A stretch of DNA of 64,000 nt from Phellopilus nigrolimitatus. Lineage: Eukaryota > Basidiomycota > Agaricomycetes > Hymenochaetales > Hymenochaetaceae. The position numbers and the translations under genes were made by a program. Positions 1 through 9,187 of this stretch are shown in pieces (positions within the stretch are counted from its first letter, which is position 1; each line of letters opens with the position of its first letter). The notes beneath the pieces are model-generated. The model was not told the origin of the DNA. It worked only from the letters and a program-made list of their open reading frames with translations, and did no database searches. The stretch lies in contig JAJOHG010000037.1 of NCBI GenBank assembly GCA_021029095.1, forward strand, positions 62,001 to 126,000. Direction: 5' to 3'.

Positions 1-280
1 GAACACCCCCTCAAATGCATGGTGGGCAGGAATGACGAAGACGCCTATCACTGTAAAAGATATCTGGAACTTAGTCCAGCACAAAAACCGTCACTATTAT
101 CATTATGACGAAAACAAGAGTGGATGTCTGTACTGGAGCAAGACCCTTCTGGGAGACATGGAAGGACAAAAGTGGGTCGAAGAAGGCGCTGTGAGGGGGC
201 TTGAACAGGTCATAGACGGTCTCAGACAGCAAGATAAGTATTGGGTCCCTGACGACAAGGGCACTTTCTTCAAGCAGTAG
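1..280 (+). CDS. DUF7770-like hypothetical protein, 3' end (partial)
   Basis: The reading frame is open from the first bases of the window to a TAG at 278-280, so this is the C-terminal part of a gene that begins outside. An internal ATG lies at 32, but the frame is open upstream of it. The pattern GCLYWSKTLLGDMEGQ, a hydrophobic helix, then an aromatic-rich tail ending KGTFF resembles the C-terminal half of fungal DUF7770-type proteins (G-C-x-[YF]-W, then a final GTF). That family has no known function. The assignment rests on pattern memory only. The short polar composition shows no signal peptide or membrane segment. Confidence 0.45.
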   Translation, partial: NTPSNAWWAGMTKTPITVKDIWNLVQHKNRHYYHYDENKSGCLYWSKTLLGDMEGQKWVEEGAVRGLEQVIDGLRQQDKYWVPDDKGTFFKQ

Positions 281-526
281 ACACCAAGTAGCTCTCTTAG
301 TCCATTGTCTACATGTCGCAATCGTGTTTACATAGAAATCGCACCTTTCTCGAATGGTGCTTATATTATTTATTTATTTATTTCACGGGCAGTGCGATCG
401 AATGCGGTGTCGGCCATCACCGACACGGCGATGCGATGAATCCGCAACTCACTGTATATAAAGGCTGCAATCCGAATCATCCATGACCGCCTCGCCTTCT
501 CCATCGCTGGCAATCACCACCAAGCC
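281..526. promoter_or_regulatory. Intergenic stretch with A/T microsatellite and TATA-like site
   Basis: It contains a TTTA microsatellite near 362-384 and a TATA-like sequence (TGTATATAAAGG) near 453-464. The TATA-like site is about 65 bp upstream of the ATG at 527, a plausible core promoter for the phosphotransferase-like gene that follows. Confidence 0.4.
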
Positions 527-1581
527 ATGAACCTCTTTGAAAATTGGAAGACCGGAGTTACCAACTCGAAATATTTCGAAAATTTGCTTCAAGCCTTCGA
601 AATCACTGTTTACACTATTCTGATATGGATTATGGACGCAGTGGACGCCGTTCCCAAACTCAACAGGTCCTTCAAGGTTCCAGCACACATTGAAGACAAG
701 GTATTTGTGGCTTCACTTGAATCATTTAGGCCGCGTTATTCACCTAGAGTCAATAGCCTTCCATCTCGGACCAGTGGGACGATGCCGAGATTATGCAGCG
801 CTACGCGGATATGGACACCTTCGAGGACTACGCCTGGGTCACACGCATCTGCGCGGACACTGTCGTCAAATTCGGTCAGGACCTCCGCGTCCCCTCCGCT
901 GAAGCGCTCGCGATGGAATTTGTCCGAGAAAATACTGACATCCCAGTCCCACGCCTGAGGCGCACGATCCTGCACGAGGGGCACGTGCATATGGTCATTG
1001 ACTACGTCGAGGGCAAGCTGCTGTCGGAGGTCCTGGCCGACGCTTTCTTCGTGGGCAGCGGTTCCGCGTAGGCGTGGACGCTGCGGCGATATATTCGCCA
1101 GCTCCGTCGTATCCGCAGTCCACTCTCCGCCACACCTGGCCCGCTCGGACCTTCACCGAGGCCCTGCGAAGGAAATATGTTCGGAACGCGCTCACGCGGC
1201 CCGTTCGCGGACTATGCGGCAATGAGCAAATACTACAACGACAAACTGGACCTGGCTAAAGTGACTCCTTACCCCCTTGCGCGGCCGGAGAGGTTGTGCG
1301 CGGAGCCCGATACCGAGCCTTTCGACGATTCCGAGCCGCTCGTTTTCTCGCACCTTGACTTGAGCATGCGAAACGTTATCGTTGGCACTGACGGACGGCT
1401 CTGGATGATCGACTGGGCGTGGGCGGGATTTTATCCTCGCTGGTTCGAGTACGTGGCGACGGTGAGCGCGGCTGATAATGACGAAGCGCCGAGCTCATGG
1501 GAGCGTGTTATCCCGCTTATCACAAATCCCTACTTTAGACAGCGACGCTGGTTGGAGAAGCTCGCAGTTGTCATATATTGA
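527..1581 (+). pseudogene. Aminoglycoside-phosphotransferase-like (APH) protein, interrupted by an in-frame TAG
   Basis: Two exons fit: 527-700 and 775-1581, with intron GTATTTGTGG..CCAG at 701-774 in phase 0. The second exon carries the APH/choline-kinase-fold hallmarks: the catalytic Brenner-type motif HLDLSMRNVIVG, then the metal-binding IDWAWAGFYPRWFEY. N-terminal to these are a kinase-like lobe (WDDAEIMQRYAD.., VPRLRRTILHEG) and a typical linker, AWTLRRYIRQLRRIRSPL. The frame from 775 to 1581 is continuous except for a single TAG at 1069-1071, between the N-lobe and that linker. No intron of normal size removes it. Fungal members of this large family have unknown small-molecule substrates. 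Either this is a recent nonsense allele or pseudogene, or the stop is a sequencing error; the catalytic residues themselves are intact. Confidence 0.75.
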
Positions 1582-1635
1582 TAGTCAATTGATGTGAATC
1601 TGCTTGTTAATACATACACATTTAGTATTGACCGC

Positions 1636-2330
1636 CTAGTACATCCTGACGACGCCGTCATCGTCTGCAATCCACACCCCGCCTCTCTCGTCGACCTGCA
1701 CGGCTCTCACGGCCTCGCAGTCTCCGCCTCCCGCGAGTTCCGCAGTCACTTCTGGCCCGTTCGGACGCACGCCGGCGATGAACGGCAGCCCGTCCGAGGT
1801 GGCGATTGCGAGGCCCGCCTCCGCGCCAGTCGCCGTCCTCTGAGTTTGGGCTGCCTAGTGACAAAAGCTAAGTCCTCGATGCTGGACGTATTTCGCTGGA
1901 AGGTGCAGAGAGTGGACGAGAGTGAGCGCGTGTCGTAAATAGATATGACGCCTGAGGTAGACCCTGTTGCGAGCAGAGACGCGCGGGGAGAGCAGGCGAT
2001 CGCGTTTAGAGCGCCGTGTTTTTGATAGGTCGGAGAGGAAATCGAGTGGTAGACAGAGGTTTTCGAACCGAGGTCGACACACTCGAAGTTTCCGTCCTGG
2101 AGAGCAAGGAATACAGCCTTGTCCACGATGTCAGGCTCTATAGCTTAAGGTTGAGCCGCCTCCGTATCGTTATGATCCGCTGCCGAAAGAGTCCAGATAC
2201 TGTGTTTCTCGCCCTGACTCAACGCGCTGACAGGCGAGTACTTGAGTGCACGATGGGAGGTAGTACTCGAAGAAAGAGACGAGAGGCGTACAGTGTCAGC
2301 GACGCGTCCCCGTACGCGTGTCTCGTAATC
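1636..2330 (-). pseudogene. Decayed WD40 gene resembling proteasomal ATPase-associated factor 1 (PAAF1/Rpn14)
   Basis: Reading leftward, fragments of WD40 repeats appear in different frames: VRARNTVSGLFRQRI near 2200, then CSPRASLLATGSTSGVISIY and SSIEDLAFV (1870-2060), then GLAIATSDGLPFIAGVRPNG and RGGVWIADDDGVVRMY ending at TAG 1636-1638. The order and spacing match the C-terminal half of fungal PAAF1-like WD40 proteins, which chaperone the 19S proteasome base. At least two frame changes occur (near 2120-2200 and 1845-1870) with no plausible intron to explain them. The N-terminal repeats were not found. The most likely state is an old, truncated and frameshifted copy. Confidence 0.55.
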
Positions 2331-2408
2331 AACACGTGACTGACCTCGGCAGGTGCTGAGAGTCTCACACTCACTGAGTCTTATGCCCAGCACACTCGCT
2401 CAGAGTCA

Positions 2409-3288
2409 ATGGCCTCCGAGTCCCCGCTCCGGGCGCGCACTGTCGTCTCACCCGCAGCGCTCGCTGATGTGCCTGTGCTCTCCGCATACGAGTTGCTCGC
2501 GCTCTCCGGCGCATTCCCATCCGCCTTCCCCCTCATACACTTCATAGCACCGTTCCGCGCGCCGCTCCCGCGCGCCGGCGTGCCGCCGCGGCTCCGGCCT
2601 GAGTTTGAGGGGACCATGCGCCGACGCCGCCAGGGGCTGTGCGTTGATGCGCTCTTGTTCAAGGCTGTCCTGACGGATGCGAGCGGCGTGGAGCACGTCG
2701 TGGTTATGGTGAAAATGCTTCCCCCATGTTCGGTTGTGGAGAGCGCACGGTGCGGCCGCAGGTAGAAGGAGCGCGTGCTCAGCGACTATGTGTACCCCGC
2801 GGTAGACAGCGTGCGTGAACGCATGTGGCAGGAAGTAGACGGCGTGAATCGCGAGGTCATGAAAGTGTTCCGAGAGGTGCAGATAAAGACGCGCGAGGAC
2901 GTTTTGGGCGAACAGGACTACTTTACTTGTGTGTGCATTCCCATTCCTTTCTACCTTTCGCCCATTGACTCAATCAATTATTTATTGCGTATTTGGCAGA
3001 CAGGACCTTTTCGTGCACCCATCCATCCAGCGGCGTGGAGCAGGCTCCGCGTTGCTCGCGCACTGCGTGAAGATCGCGGACGCGGCGCGTGCGCCGCTCG
3101 TGCTTGAGGCGGCGCCCGCGAGTGTGCCACTTTACGCTGCGTATGGGTTTGTGACGCTCACGACAATGCGCGTCATGTACCGCGGTGAGCTCGTTGACGA
3201 GCTGCCGTTGATGCGCCGCGAGCCCGCCGCGTCGCCTCCGGAAGCTCCTCTGTGGGCCCACAGACGGGCAAGGAGACTGAGGTTGTGA
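2409..3288 (+). CDS. GNAT-family N-acetyltransferase
   Basis: Three exons join in frame: 2409-2708, 2766-2930 and 3004-3288, giving about 249 aa. The first intron (57 bp) and second (73 bp) have GT..AG ends. The C-terminal exon holds the acetyl-CoA-binding motif A, LFVHPSIQRRGAGSALLAHC, with the Q-R-R-G-A-G loop, followed by motif B, PLYAAYGFV. This is the canonical end of the Gcn5-related acetyltransferase fold. The N-terminal 150 residues are the variable substrate-binding half seen in many basidiomycete GNAT paralogues. The acyl acceptor cannot be predicted. The last 20 residues are basic and may be disordered. The start at 2409 is the first ATG of the open frame. Confidence 0.8.
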
Positions 3289-3605
3289 TGAAAAACATGG
3301 ATGGATGAGAAGAGGCGGATGGTTATGTGGATGTCGGTTAAGTGCGGGTACGTCTGGGGAGAGCTGAAGGGAGGGGAGATATTCTCAAATATGGACATCG
3401 AGCGCGCTGAGTTTTTGCTTATCTGCCGTAATCATGTACTCACAACTTTCACTTTGTTGTTTAACCCCCTGTATTATTTCAGTCGCTTCGTAAAATGCTA
3501 TCAATGGTTTGGTGTGAATTACATTTATTAATCTCATTAAAGGCTACGGTTTGACTCAAAACACAGTAACGCAAATTGGACCTCGAAGCCCATTGCACAT
3601 GGGTG

Positions 3606-4626
3606 CTAATTAATTTCAGTTGCGTCCGAGTCGTGCCAACGTGCGAGCCTCTGGGCATTTTCGAGATCCCTCCCTTCTTCGTACGGACGGTCGCCTTTCT
3701 TGCCGAGGAACTTGGGGATGCCATCGGGCACATCTGCGACGCGAGAGCCGTAGAACCTGCAGATACACCTGTCAATCAAAGGAGATGCGAGTATAGAAAG
3801 AATACGTACATGTGATGTGTCCTGCGCATTCCCAAATACTAAGCTGGTAAGAATTCGTCGCCGAAAGAAGTACGGCTTACGATTTAAACGATTCTTCATA
3901 GGGTTGAAATCGGGTCAATTTGTAAGCATCATGGCACAGTAAGTAGTAACCCGACGAGATACATACCGGGAATTTGACCGCCCTCGAAGTCAATCGCAAC
4001 AGGAAACATGAGCATCATGTTCCTGCCTTCGTCGGCGAGGGGTGAGCGGCAGCGTGCGCATGAAAGTTTGCATGGCAGCTTATACTCGGAGGATTTGTCG
4101 CTAGAATAGGCAAAGTATGGCTTCAATAAATGATGATGATCATAACTTGGGGATAAAGTTACGGCGAGTTGTAGAAGACGAGATCCTTTTGTCCTTTGGA
4201 GAAGAATACCGCATCTTTCGGAAGTATGGCAGCCTAGTGCAAAACGAGATTTCTTCAGGCCATGCTTTTTTCGCGAAGAAGGTGAGTACCCATTGATATG
4301 GCGCACCATGGAGACTAACGATGACCAATTAGGAGAAATATTGCGTCAATTTGACATGTCACTTACCGCTGGCAATCGCGACTACAAAAAGTAAGTAGAC
4401 GAAAGCTCGCAAATTAGATAACTAACGCTTACCAGTGACAGTAACTCGCGTCTTCGAATATCGAAGGTTAGATTGATATCGAAAGGTCCGAAAAAGCCTT
4501 ACCGAGTGGATCTTCCGCTATATCAAACCCAACCGCCCCACAGAAGCACTTTCCAGAATATTTTGCTTCAAAATTGTCTCTTGTCTTCACGAACGGCGCT
4601 CGTTCTGGAATGACCTCGGATGCCAT
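3606..4626 (-). CDS. GFA/CENP-V-type zinc-binding protein with nine exons
   Basis: Nine exons can be joined in frame into about 187 aa: 4626-4503, 4451-4433, 4381-4367, 4314-4290, 4233-4163, 4100-3967, 3893-3881, 3821-3810 and 3756-3606. The spliced protein carries the full zinc-ligand set of the glutathione-dependent formaldehyde-activating (GFA) family: GKCFCGAVGF (CxCG), then SYCHCRDCQRLHGAPYQW (CHCxxC), then KLSCARCRSPLADEGRN (CxxC), and the usual ending FYGSRVADVPDGIPKF. Five exons are only 12-25 nt long, yet each is needed to rebuild these motifs. The start at 4626 (MASEVIPE) gives a normal family length. An upstream in-frame ATG at 4794 would add a 56-residue extension. The substrate is unknown; family members bind S-hydroxymethylglutathione or related thiols. 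Confidence 0.82.
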
Positions 4627-5029
4627 CTCAGCCTTGAGTCCGATCGCCTCCTGCTTCCGACACAATGAAGTTTTGTGTATAGCCCTGAGAGCGATATGAT
4701 CTGCGGAATAAACAGAAAGAGGTTTCACCAGTTTCGGGAATGACAATGCTTTGAGTGTCGAGTTCAAAAGCATGACGGTGGCAATAGCAAACATTCGAAG
4801 AAGATAGTGGCGACGTCATCCGCCGGGTGCAGCCGAGTCGTCTAGCGCGTTAGTCGAATTCGTTTGGTAGATGCGCTGAATTCCATTGCTAAACGCCATA
4901 CGACTCAGGAAAAAGTAAGAGTACAGTTTTCTGATATAAAACTACGAGTTACAGTTTGCATTGTCAGTAAGTTCCCTCAACGTCGCTTCTGCTTTACCAC
5001 GCATGGTGGCCTCCGCAGACGAGAATGCT

Positions 5030-6222
5030 TCAAAAGGGGATGGTTAGGCATTCTGGAAATAATACGAGTTGAACATCATCAACGTACTCGCTCCCAGTGC
5101 AGAACGTCGACGCGTCAGACGCGAGCCATGCGGCGGCTCCTCTCAGCTCGTCCGGCCTGCCCAAGCGGCCGAGCGGATTCTGGGACGACCACTCTTGCTC
5201 AAGGCCAGGAAGAGCGTCTAGAAATGCTGAAGTCAAGCTGTAGAATTTATGACCAGCGAAATCAGAGTGTGGTTTAACTGAGTTCAAGTCAGGGCGTTGA
5301 AATATTTACTGAACCTACTTGGTGCGAATGTATCCCGGCGAGATCGTGTTGACCCTGATATTTTTAGGTCCTAGCTCGCAAGCCATGCTCCTTGCCACCT
5401 GCAGCAAAGCAGCTTTACTGGCATTGTAAGCGATAACCTCGTGCCCCTGCAAGTAGCATCATTAATCGAATTGCGGAAGGTTTTTTCACGTAATAATGTA
5501 CACACCTTATTCGCGACACTCCCGGCTGCGGACGATATTAAGATAATGCTTCCTGGGATACCGTATTTCTCCATCTGGCGTCCAGAAGCTTGCGCTGTAT
5601 GAAAAGCGCCGCTCAAATTTACATCTAACACCTTCTTGAACTCCTCTCTAGAATACTGCAAGCAGGGCGTATTCTGGATGATCCCGGCCGCCGCTACGCC
5701 CACATCCAGCCGCCCCTCTTTCTCCGCTATCTTCTCTACGACATTCCACACTGCCTGCTGATCCGTCACATCGACCTGCGCGTATTCCAATCTGGCAAGC
5801 GGAAGCTCGAACCGCTCGATGTATGTCTGTGTTGCACGCCATATATCCCCAGGGGCAGCGCGGTCGAGGCAGTGCACGATGGCTCCCGCTTCACAGAGTG
5901 CCATTGCAATCTCAAGCCCGAGTCTGCCGTTCCCTCCAGAAACGACCGCGACTCGACCAGTCAGATCGAATTCCTTCTGAAACAGAGTTGGGCGAGGCGT
6001 AAAGGACGGATCGGATTGAGCATGGCAAGCGGCGTCGACGCCAATTAATTGTCTCCCCAGCGGACTTCTCGAGTTGGCCGACGAACAATTGCGGTTTGAT
6101 ACCATAGGTCGAGCGTAGGAAATCCCAGAAACAGACGAGGAGCGCAGAGAATGGTGAGAACGAGAAGCAACCTTCGTTGAGCACTGTAGGAGCGAGCGTA
6201 TTTGGATCATTGCATGCAACAT
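5030..6222 (-). CDS. Short-chain dehydrogenase/reductase (SDR)
   Basis: Three exons: 6222-5506, 5446-5319 and 5237-5030, about 350 aa. The core shows the classical SDR order: the cofactor motif GRVAVVSGGNGRLGLEIAM (TGxxxGxG variant SGGNGRLG), an acidic residue after beta-2 (CLDRA, suggesting NAD), the AAAG segment (NNAG equivalent), the catalytic SSAAGS serine, and the YNASKAALL Tyr/Lys pair in exon 2, then a SPGYIRTN loop. This matches fungal polyol or sorbose-reductase-type SDRs. About 85 residues precede the Rossmann fold. They are Ser/Arg-rich and could be a mitochondrial presequence, or the true start may be internal. The last residues (EYVDDVQLVLFPE) fit the family's usual SDILVDGG ending poorly, so the 3' end may be altered or the last intron misread. 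Confidence 0.8.
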
Positions 6223-7984
6223 ATTGTCTGAGGGAGTTCTGACTTGGCAGTGAATTACTTATAGTCCAAGACGCTGATTGACCTAGGCCCAACTTAGTGG
6301 CAAGTGATCTTCTCGACCTTGTTGTCGTAAAATAGCAAATAGTTGATGAACAGACGATAACGCGTAACTCTATGGACGTACAAGATAACGCTCGCTGATT
6401 TTCAGGATGCAGTAGGTCATATGGGAAATACGGTGAAGCTTCTCATTGCGTGTAAAAGATTTGAATTAACGATGTACTAGGCTATTACATAAGACAACAC
6501 TTACTGGCATAGTCTGCGGCACTTGCATACGGAAGTTGACTTAGCCTCTCCGTCCTGACCGAAAGTCCAGACTAGATAATTTTCGTTTGTCTGCCACAGG
6601 TGCCTTGGTTTAAGTTGAGAGATCTTGATCATCAAAAGCTCATATCAAGTCCCTTTTGAAAAACCAGACAGACAAGTTTTTCGGAGGCTATTGCGTCGGG
6701 ATTATCCTGAACACGAGTCAAACATGCGGCTATTGATGGACAACATTTAGGTACGAGACGATGAAGACGATTATTTCTGTAACCCGAAATGCCCAGTGTC
6801 CTTACCTAAAGAATTTAAGACGGCCGATCCGCCCTAGTCCAAATAAATGAAGTTCCATCTTGATAGGCACCTTATATCCCTTTCTCCGCGCATCCCTTTC
6901 TTAATTTTAGCAAAAGCGTCTTTGCTCGTGTCATTACTTACCGACGGTTCGAGGTTGGGTGAAAAAGATAGAAGTCAGCACCTTAACTCCAAATTTATTG
7001 AAGACGCGCTAGAACGAGAAGGGCTTACTTGTGCGTGAAATTCTAGAGATGGCCTCGAAGCATTCAACAATGATGAAAACCGATGAAACGAGCTTATAGT
7101 CCGTGAGGAGAAAGAGCGTGCCGAACATCTAGAGCATATCTTAGGCCGCGACTTCATCGAGTTCTAGATCCAAATATACGTAAGCCATCACCGAGCTAGA
7201 CCATGGCATATTCCACTCACCTAAAAGCAGAACTGGTAAAATGCGGAAATATCAGTCGAAGCTTGCGTAGCGAAGGCCAGAGAAGCAGAGTTTCTGCGTC
7301 AGCGAGCGTTTAGCCAGAGTCGATAGCGATCGCCGACATTTGCCGGCTGACGTAGAAGCACACCAGAAATGAGGAACACACCATGAAAGGAATGAAACTC
7401 GCAAGACAAAACCGAATGGCACTCGTAACAGCGTATTTGTTCATGATAGCGCAAAGAAGGGAAACTGTGCTCTCGGTCGGATCGGTGGACTCAGTAAGGT
7501 AAAAACGCCAGAAGCGAGGCATTTTTTTCATCAATGGAAATGACGGCGAAGGCTGAAAGGGCATGCTATAGCAGTTCTATTGACGGGGATTCAAGAAGTC
7601 CCTGACGTCCGAGTGATGAGCTGGAAAGATCAACGTCTTCTGAATCAAACAGCAGTAAACAGCCATCTTCGCATATTTTGACCGTCGATACAAAATCAGG
7701 CCACCAGAGGAAACTTGTGCGGAAGATGCAGGCCCAGAGAAACCGATGCACGCGTAGCGAGAGCCACTTCGCTGTTATCCAGTCCGACAAAAGAGAGCAG
7801 GTGAGCTTCTCAAAATCTGGGAGGACGGCACTGATTTGTTTTATTGACGATCACGAACAGCGAGGCACGCGAAGACATGACGGATGGCATAGCCATATCG
7901 CAAAAGAAATAGTGCCAAGAAGTCGAGTCAAAAAAATTGTGAGCCAAACCAATTGTGTAACTGTCGTTGTCTGGATATCAGAAA
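6223..7984. other. Gene-poor stretch with decayed coding remnants
   Basis: No intact gene was recognised. Around 6985-7170 (+), stretches in shifting frames (EDALEREG, VREILEMASK, EEKERAEHLEHILGRDFIEF) read like a broken coiled-coil protein, interrupted by stops. A hydrophobic reading frame at 7310-7564 (-) could be a broken membrane protein, but no family was recognised. The rest holds nothing supportable. Confidence 0.35.
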
Positions 7985-8975
7985 CGCAGTCAGCGGACCC
8001 ATTTTATCTAACACAGTCAAGAGGGTGGGAGGATATTTCGGACGCACACTCAAGAGCTGGATGCACGGCACCGAGGCCGACACGTTGACGAACGAGCCGA
8101 AGCTGTTGAGTGCTACACGTTGCACAGAAACGTATCGCCGAGGACGAAGTCCGCTGAGTGCGAAAGTGAATTTTGTTTGTATATGCTGTAGAAAACGAAG
8201 AGACGTACCGAAAGGAACCGAGGTGACTTGGAGGCCAGAGAGGCACCCGATTGCTGACCGCCGCAATGACTGAGTCGATGGGGTGTACGGGGTATTCCAT
8301 GTCACTGCGAGGAAAAGTCATTTATTTAGCATCTCGGGAGCCACCAGAGGAAGTAAACTAGAATGAGCGCACCCGAAGACAAAGCTGACGTTGAGCCTCG
8401 TATCGCAGGGGATCTGGTACGCGGGGACGGTGCCGCAGATCGCTTCCGCGTACGTCTGCGAGAGAACGCCGAGCGTGGTCCCCGTGTCGAGCATCTACAC
8501 CATCTGATTCGGGCCCTGGCCCAGCGCCGTGTTGTTTCCAGAGCTGTGCGAGGATAACCAATAAGCGCCCGTCGATAAACGCGAAGCGGCGGAGATATGC
8601 ACAAGATGCTGTCCCCGGAGACGTTCTTCCCGTTCATGACCATGCCGTCCATGAGCACGGTCCAGTGGCTCATGCTTATGACTTTCAATTCGGGGCCCTC
8701 AGTGACTGTGCTGTAGATCGCAGACACTTCGTCGCCGTGTCGAGCCAGAGATCGGGGCTTCCCGTGCCGACTTGGACCTGTAGTCACGATACGAGAAGTC
8801 GTCAGCTCGAAACGCAACGATGGAGTCGAACAATGCTAGAAAAACAACTCACGCACAACGAAGGCGCGACCGGCGACGCTGAGGTTAGTGATATAGATAC
8901 CATTCCCGCTGAAGCGATCGAGGTTCCGGAAGGAGTACGTGTCGCGTCATGGCCGCGGGGCAAGGCACCTCGACA
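7985..8975 (-). pseudogene. Decayed pepsin-like (A1) aspartic protease, C-terminal lobe
   Basis: Reading leftward, the order of A1-protease elements is preserved. First comes GNGIYITNLSVAGRAFVV near 8850-8930, then SHWTVLMDGMVMNGKNVSG near 8640-8680, then the second catalytic motif MLDTGTTLGVLSQTYAEAIC near 8445-8510. After these come EYPVHPIDSVIAAVSN, CLSGLQVTSVPFG, the DFVLGDTFL strand and FGSFVNVSASVP. The pieces fall in different frames, and DFVLGDTFLCNV runs into TAG. The N-terminal lobe with the first DTG is missing: homology stops at about 8975, where the MITE upstream of monooxygenase A begins. The catalytic DTGT of the C-terminal lobe survives, but the gene cannot be translated. Confidence 0.7.
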
Positions 8976-9045
8976 CTAAATTACTCGATTTGGACGAGCC
9001 ATCATTGATGTGCATCCAAATCTAGTAATTTGATGTCAAGGTACC
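8959..9045. mobile_element. Foldback MITE, copy 1, upstream of monooxygenase A
   Basis: This is an 87-bp imperfect palindrome. The left arm (from GGCAAGGCACCTCGACA through AAATTACTCGATTTGGA, ending 8994) pairs with the right arm (TCCAAATCTAGTAATTT, 9015-9031, then GATGTCAAGGTACC to 9045). The arms match at about 26 of 31 positions, around a 20-bp loop containing CCATCATTGAT. Closely related copies occur at 15015-15123 and, degraded, at 48692-48766. Each lies 140-190 bp upstream of a monooxygenase start codon. There is no coding capacity. Confidence 0.7.
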
Positions 9046-9099
9046 GCGCGTGAGCGCTTCGTGCCGCCCGCAAACGACGCTCGGCACTCAAAAAGAGGC

Positions 9100-9187
9100 T
9101 CTTTCAGCTTAATGCCAATATCAGATATAAAAGGGCGAAGAGTATAGGCATTAAGGCATCAACTGAACGCTCAATACTCAATTAGCC
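9100..9187 (+). promoter_or_regulatory. Core promoter of monooxygenase A, shared by the paralogues
   Basis: A block ending at the ATG reads GCTTAATGCCAAT, then TCAGATATAAAAGGGCG (TATA-like), then CATCAACTGAACGCTCAATA. Equivalent blocks precede B (12306-12372), C (15211-15289), F (48865-48949) and, on the other strand, E (32417-32500). The conserved order suggests a common ancestral core promoter: a CCAAT-like box, a TATA box and a conserved 5'-UTR start region. Confidence 0.6.

Noticed and set aside
8750..8830. Possible tRNA-like segment (GGAGTCGAAC)
   Set aside because: No acceptor stem, anticodon arm or T-loop could be folded; the segment lies inside the decayed protease gene.
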